Program-made: the position numbers and the translations under genes
Shown here: piece after piece, positions 6,094 through 9,763 of the stretch
Layout of the letters: each line of letters begins with the position of its first letter
Numbering within the stretch: the stretch's first letter is position 1
Notes under the pieces: generated by a model
The model's input: the letters and a program-made list of their open reading frames with translations, nothing else
Database searches by the model: none
What the model was told of the DNA's origin: nothing
Origin: Candidatus Segatella mututuai
Lineage (GTDB): Bacteria; Bacteroidota; Bacteroidia; Bacteroidales; Bacteroidaceae
DNA length: 9,763 nucleotides
Direction: 5' to 3'
NCBI GenBank assembly: GCA_002439605.1
Contig: DJOI01000004.1
Coordinates: 29,652-39,414 of the forward strand

Positions 6094-6792
6094 ATGAAGA
6101 AACTCGTATTTTTAACAGGTGCCGGCATGTCGGTGGAAAGCGGATTCAAGACTTTCCGAGGCAATGATGGATTGTGGGAAAACTACCCTGTGGAACAGAT
6201 AGCCACCCACGAAGGATGGGAAGCCAACCCAACCTTAGTAACCAATTTCTATAATATGCTACGCAAGAAACTATATGCGGCACAGCCCAACGAGGGGCAC
6301 AAGATCATCAAGGAGCTGGAGAGCAACTTCGAGGTAACCGTGATTACGCAGAATGTGGACAACCTGCACGAGAAGGCTGGCTCAAGCCACGTCATTCACC
6401 TGCATGGCGAACTGAGCAAGGTTTGTTCTGCCTGGAATCCATACGACCCTCGATATATCCAAGAACTGCCACTAGACAACTGCGAGGTAAAACCTGGCAC
6501 GCTGGCTGGAGACGGAAGTCTGCTACGCCCTTTCATCGTCTTTTTCGGTGAGAGCGTGCCTATGATAGAACCTGCTGCCAAGGCTGTGCAGCAAGCTGAC
6601 ATATTCGTCATCATCGGAACTTCGCTCAACGTATATCCTGCCGCGGGACTGATTTCATACACCAAGCCCAACATTCCCATCTACTTGATAGATCCTGGTG
6701 CTGTCAACACAAACGGTTACTACAAGATTGAGCATATTATGAAGGGGGCTTCTGACGGAATGAGAGAGCTGAAAGACATATTGCTGAAATAG
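6094..6792 (+). CDS. cobB: Sirtuin-family NAD-dependent protein deacylase
   Basis: Cytoplasmic NAD+-dependent lysine deacylase of 232 residues, a normal size for bacterial sirtuins. NAD-binding motifs are GAGMS-x-ESG-x-KTFR (9-22), TQNVDNLHEKAGS (85-97), and GTSLNVYPAA (175-184). The catalytic histidine is H104 in HLHGE, and LRPFIVFFGE (144-153) matches the core helix region of CobB. The zinc module between H104 and that block is degenerate: only C111 and C130 are present instead of the four cysteines of the classical ribbon. Alignment with CobB FYNARR places L56 at the arginine of the Y-x-x-R acyl-pocket motif (here FYNMLR, 52-57), so a preference for succinyl-lysine is uncertain. The frame extends upstream to 6043, but the ATG at 6094 was chosen because the conserved MKKLVFLTGAG starts there and the promoter box lies within the extension. 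No terminator separates it from rnr, 94 bases downstream. Confidence 0.93.
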   Translation: MKKLVFLTGAGMSVESGFKTFRGNDGLWENYPVEQIATHEGWEANPTLVTNFYNMLRKKLYAAQPNEGHKIIKELESNFEVTVITQNVDNLHEKAGSSHVIHLHGELSKVCSAWNPYDPRYIQELPLDNCEVKPGTLAGDGSLLRPFIVFFGESVPMIEPAAKAVQQADIFVIIGTSLNVYPAAGLISYTKPNIPIYLIDPGAVNTNGYYKIEHIMKGASDGMRELKDILLK

Positions 6793-6886
6793 TGACAGCG
6801 AAGCAACCTCGAATACCAGTCCATCAGGCTCTCTAACATTAAACATACCATTAATCTCACCCCCTAATTATTTAAAACAGACAACT

Positions 6887-9184
6887 ATGGGAAAAGGAAA
6901 AAAAGGAGGCAAAAGAATGAACAAGGCGCAGCTTACTGAGAAACTGCACGATTTCTTTGCCAGCCAACCAGGCGTCACTCTCAGTTTTAAGGAAATTTTC
7001 CGCGCCTTGCATCTCGATACGCATCCTCTAAAGATGTTAGCTATCGACATCATGGAGGAAATGGCATGGGACGATTATCTCGCCAAAGTCAGTGACAACT
7101 CATACAGGCTCAACCAGAGCATCCAGGTCATGGAGGGCAAGTTTGTACGCAAACAAAACGGGAAGAACTCAGTGATACCCGATGGAAGCGAGAAGCCCAT
7201 CTTCGTGTCGGAACGCAACTCTATGGGAGCACTCAACGGCGACCTTGTGGAGTTTACATTCCTCGCACGACGCAAAAACCATATTAAGGAAGCACAAGTC
7301 AACAGAATCATAGAACGTGCCAAGGACAGCTTCGTAGGCAGACTGAAAGTCGATAAGGATATCGCTTATCTGGTGACTCCAAGTGATGTGTTTGCGCACA
7401 ATATCATCATTCCCAAACGAAAGTTGAAAGGTGGAAAGACAGACGACAAGGCTGTGGTACGCATCACAGAATGGCCTGATGGGGAGAACAAAAGCCCTAT
7501 CGGAGAGGTCGTAGACGTCCTCGGTCAGAAGGGCGACAACGACGTGGAGATGAATTCTATCTTGGCCCAATACGGCCTGCCCTACAAATATCCTAAGAAC
7601 GTGGAGGATGCCGCCAACAAGATTAGTGGGGAAATAACAGAGCAAGACTATAAGGAACGTGAGGATTTCCGCAAGGTGTTCACCTGTACCATCGACCCGA
7701 AGGATGCCAAGGACTTCGACGATGCGCTCAGCATTCAACAACTTCCTAATAGAAACTGGCAGGTGGGTGTCCATATCGCTGATGTATCGCATTACGTGAC
7801 CGAGGGAAGCATCATCGACAAGGAAGCCGTGAAAAGAGCAACATCTGTCTATCTCGTAGATCGCACCATCCCAATGCTCCCAGAGCGTCTGTGCAACTTC
7901 ATCTGTTCGCTTCGCCCAAATGAAGAAAAGCTTGCCTATAGCGTTGTCTTCGAACTCGACAACAATGCTGAAGTGAAAAACTATCGCATCGTACACACTG
8001 TCATCGAGAGTAACCGTCGCTATAAATATGAAGAGGTACAGGAATTGCTCGAAGCCAACGGAGTGGTGGATGGCACTGGAGAACCTGCTCCAGCAGAAAC
8101 CAAGGAGCATCCATATCAAGGCGAGAATGCCCTACAGCTCATCACGCTCGACCGTCTGGCTAAAAAGCTCCGCGCCGCAAGATTCAAAAATGGCTCGGTG
8201 AAGTTCGACCGCGAGGAGCTGCATTTCGACGTGGATGAGAATGGAAAACCTATCCGCTGCTATTACAAGCGCTCCAAGGATGCCAACAAACTCGTGGAGG
8301 AATTCATGCTCCTCGCCAACCGTACGGTGGCAGAGAGCGTAGGCAAGGTAAAGAAAGGCAAGAAGCCTAAGACACTACCCTATCGTATCCACGACAATCC
8401 CGATCCTCAGAAACTGGAAACTCTACGTGAATTCGTAGTCAAGTTTGGTTATAGAATGAAGACGGACGGTACCAAGGGAGCTACCGCAAAGAGTCTGAAT
8501 AAACTGATGGACGAATGTGCCGACAAACCTGAAGGCAACCTCATCCAGATGGTGGCACTTCGTGCGATGATGAAGGCGAAATACTCCGTCCACAACATCG
8601 GTCACTTCGGCTTGGCATTTGAGTACTATACTCACTTCACCTCTCCTATCCGCCGTTATCCTGACACGATGGTACACCGCTTGCTCACCAAGTATGCCAA
8701 AGGTGGCAGAAGCGCCAACGAGAAGCATTACGAGGAACTTTGCGAACATTGCTCTGACATGGAACAGATTGCACAGAACGCAGAACGAGACAGCATCAAG
8801 TATAAGATGGTGGAATTCATGGGCGACAAGCTCGGCGAGGAGTTCGACGCCCACATCAGTGGCATCACCTCCTACGGCATCTACGCCACCATCGACGACA
8901 ACCACTGCGAGGGTATGATTCCTATGCGTGACATCGCTGACGACTACTACGACTTCGACGAGAAGAACTTCTGTCTCATCGGCCGTCGCCATCACAACAA
9001 GTACTCTCTCGGCGATGCCATCCGCATCAAGGTAGCGCAAGCCAATCTTGAGAAGAAGCAACTCGACTTCACGCTTGCTGGCGATTCTGCTCCTGTACGC
9101 AAGGAAAAGCCTGTTCTTAATACTCCATCCAAGAAGGGCAAGAAGAGCAAGAAGAAGACACGTAATCACCGTAAGAACAAATAA
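6887..9184 (+). CDS. rnr: Ribonuclease R
   Basis: Processive 3'-to-5' exoribonuclease able to degrade structured RNA, active in mRNA and rRNA quality control and possibly trans-translation. It has 765 residues. Domains in order: a short basic leader (1-10), an N-terminal winged-helix region (about 11-75), two cold-shock/OB domains (about 80-250), the RNB catalytic domain (about 258-600), an S1 domain (about 650-732) and a Lys-rich tail (748-765). The four magnesium-binding aspartates are D270, D276, D278 and D279 in IDPKDAKDFDD. Y322 in VYLVDRTIPMLPE corresponds to the base-stacking tyrosine, and TSPIRRYPD (585-593) is the other catalytic signature. Residues 390-412 form a Gly/Pro/Glu-rich insertion. 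The start is either 6887 or the ATG at 6917, which has AGGAGG (6904-6909) seven bases upstream. I kept 6887 because a Lys/Gly-rich N-terminus looks usual in Bacteroidota homologues. It is probably co-transcribed with the sirtuin. Confidence 0.96.
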   Translation: MGKGKKGGKRMNKAQLTEKLHDFFASQPGVTLSFKEIFRALHLDTHPLKMLAIDIMEEMAWDDYLAKVSDNSYRLNQSIQVMEGKFVRKQNGKNSVIPDGSEKPIFVSERNSMGALNGDLVEFTFLARRKNHIKEAQVNRIIERAKDSFVGRLKVDKDIAYLVTPSDVFAHNIIIPKRKLKGGKTDDKAVVRITEWPDGENKSPIGEVVDVLGQKGDNDVEMNSILAQYGLPYKYPKNVEDAANKISGEITEQDYKEREDFRKVFTCTIDPKDAKDFDDALSIQQLPNRNWQVGVHIADVSHYVTEGSIIDKEAVKRATSVYLVDRTIPMLPERLCNFICSLRPNEEKLAYSVVFELDNNAEVKNYRIVHTVIESNRRYKYEEVQELLEANGVVDGTGEPAPAETKEHPYQGENALQLITLDRLAKKLRAARFKNGSVKFDREELHFDVDENGKPIRCYYKRSKDANKLVEEFMLLANRTVAESVGKVKKGKKPKTLPYRIHDNPDPQKLETLREFVVKFGYRMKTDGTKGATAKSLNKLMDECADKPEGNLIQMVALRAMMKAKYSVHNIGHFGLAFEYYTHFTSPIRRYPDTMVHRLLTKYAKGGRSANEKHYEELCEHCSDMEQIAQNAERDSIKYKMVEFMGDKLGEEFDAHISGITSYGIYATIDDNHCEGMIPMRDIADDYYDFDEKNFCLIGRRHHNKYSLGDAIRIKVAQANLEKKQLDFTLAGDSAPVRKEKPVLNTPSKKGKKSKKKTRNHRKNK

Positions 9185-9229
9185 TAAATAAAGGGCTGTT
9201 CCTCGACAGGAGTCAGCCCTTTATTTATT
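9183..9229. terminator. Strong bidirectional hairpin terminator after rnr
   Basis: AATAAATAAAGGGCTG (9183-9198) pairs perfectly over 16 bp with 9214-9229. The loop can pair further (TCCT 9200-9203 with AGGA 9208-9211). The stem has a GC core flanked by A-rich and T-rich arms, so both strands show the stem-plus-U-tract form. It begins within the rnr stop codon and ends 18 bases before the stop of the converging membrane-protein gene, so it can serve both. Confidence 0.88.
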
Positions 9230-9247
9230 GCAGTAATTGAACTTGAA

Positions 9248-9613
9248 TCAAACTAATGTCGCATCACCAACCATATTCTTTTTATCCTTATAATACCCCA
9301 AGATTAATTTGCCCACAAGAAGAACTAATATGGCACCTATTGGAATTATATAACATAACCAAGAGGAGAACTGCGTGAAATCCTGCAATACACTTTTAAA
9401 AAACCAAAAGAAGGCTAAGGGTATTAAGGATAAAGAACGCTTGTAACATAATTTCTCAGCGAAACTAATATAAACCGTTAGGGAATACAAGAGGACGCTT
9501 ACAAGCAAGAATGACCAGAACGGGAACTTCAAGAATTCCATTCCTATTCCTAACAACATAACTGATATAAAAATATATAAGGAAATCATTGTTTCACCCA
9601 GCCATTTTACCAT
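9248..9613 (-). CDS. Small hypothetical integral membrane protein
   Basis: This 121-residue protein is not one I recognise. It is strongly hydrophobic with four likely membrane helices at about 9-28, 32-51, 61-77 and 85-107, joined by short loops (for example EKLCYKRS at 53-60), and a short charged C-terminus with KDKK at 109-112. There are no catalytic motifs or lipobox. The start ATG at 9613 has a fair promoter upstream (9652-9659), and the frame ends at the shared hairpin 9183-9229, which supports a real gene. A second ATG (codon 9, 9589) is possible. Its base composition differs sharply from its neighbours: the stretch 9301-9360 has 19 G+C of 60, against 38 of 60 for 8821-8880 in rnr. This suggests recent acquisition or weak selection. 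Function unknown. Confidence 0.65.
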   Translation of the reverse strand: MVKWLGETMISLYIFISVMLLGIGMEFLKFPFWSFLLVSVLLYSLTVYISFAEKLCYKRSLSLIPLAFFWFFKSVLQDFTQFSSWLCYIIPIGAILVLLVGKLILGYYKDKKNMVGDATLV

Positions 9614-9651
9614 AATTCTGAAATTTTAAAGTCGATGAATGTTTAATGGTG

Positions 9652-9683
9652 CAAAAATACAATTTTTACTTCAAAGAAGCGAA
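9652..9683 (-). promoter_or_regulatory. Candidate promoter for the small membrane protein
   Basis: The minus strand reads TATTTTTGCACC, with the -7 box at 9652-9659. Twenty bases upstream is TTCG (9680-9683), a three-of-four match to the TTTG -33 element. This is the only one of the five candidate promoters here with a near -33 match at the expected spacing. The leader would be about 35 bases. Confidence 0.5.
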
Positions 9684-9718
9684 GGAAACATTTATATTAA
9701 CTTAAAAATAATAAAAAA

Positions 9719-9746
9719 GCCTCAGAAATCTTTCGAAATCTGAGGC
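9719..9746 (-). terminator. Rho-independent terminator of a minus-strand unit beyond the right edge
   Basis: GCCTCAGA (9719-9726) and TCTGAGGC (9739-9746) form a perfect 8-bp stem with a 12-base loop. On the minus strand it is followed directly by TTTTTTATTATTTTT, a classic uridine tract. No such tract follows on the plus strand. The gene or RNA it ends must start to the right of the window; the remaining 17 bases (9747-9763) are too few to identify it. Confidence 0.75.
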
Positions 9747-9763
9747 TCTCTACTTGAAAGGAG

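Noticed and set aside
6838..6855. ATTAA...TTAAT inverted repeat between sirtuin and rnr
   Set aside because: Five AT-only base pairs in AT-rich DNA are expected by chance, and there is no GC core for a terminator.
7169..8119. A 316-codon minus-strand open frame opposite rnr
   Set aside because: It lies wholly antisense to conserved RNase R domains, including the catalytic aspartates, and resembles no protein family.
8423..9169. A 248-codon minus-strand open frame opposite the 3' half of rnr
   Set aside because: Its Val/Leu-rich translation is what antisense reading of Asp/Glu/Lys-rich codons gives; there is no start context or promoter.
1..9763. Search by eye for transposases, CRISPR repeats, toxin-antitoxin pairs, restriction systems, tRNA or rRNA
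   Set aside because: No family motifs, regularly spaced repeats or RNA signatures were found; nearly all of the sequence is covered by recognisable housekeeping genes.

Overview
The window looks like a chromosomal segment of a Bacteroidota bacterium, most likely a Prevotella/Segatella-type gut organism. The evidence is: a phosphoesterase with the three-part architecture typical of Bacteroidota; leaders that are A/T-rich and mostly lack a Shine-Dalgarno site; five candidate -7 boxes of the Bacteroidota form TAnnTTTG, four of which read TAnnTTTGCAC; and a tandem set of three FKBP proteins. The genus is an inference from general sequence character, not from a marker gene.

Layout from left to right. 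(1) 47-1474, minus strand: secreted calcineurin-like phosphoesterase. (2) 1475-1802: 328-base divergent promoter region with a -7 box for each flanking gene and a central palindrome. (3) 1803-3308, plus strand: acetyl-CoA hydrolase/CoA-transferase family enzyme, probably succinyl-CoA:acetate CoA-transferase. (4) 3332-3377: hairpin terminator shared by convergent genes. (5) 5963 down to 3428, minus strand: operon of three FKBP-type prolyl isomerases predicted to be cytoplasmic, lipoprotein and soluble exported, in transcription order. (6) 5964-6093: compact divergent promoter region. (7) 6094-6792, plus strand: sirtuin-type NAD-dependent deacylase. (8) 6887-9184, plus strand: ribonuclease R, followed by a strong bidirectional hairpin at 9183-9229. 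(9) 9248-9613, minus strand: small AT-rich four-helix membrane protein of unknown function. (10) 9719-9746: terminator of a minus-strand unit lying beyond the right edge.

Most of the content is housekeeping: protein folding in several compartments, RNA turnover, lysine deacylation and acetate/CoA metabolism. The sirtuin and RNase R genes run the same way with no terminator between them and may be co-transcribed. That is suggestive because RNase R is known to be controlled by lysine acetylation in E. coli. I found no transposon, CRISPR array, rRNA, tRNA, phage or defence system, and nothing that I would call a new biological system. The points most worth a second look are the compartment-partitioned FKBP trio, the sirtuin with a degenerate zinc module and altered acyl-pocket motif beside rnr, the basic tail on one FKBP, and the AT-rich orphan membrane gene.
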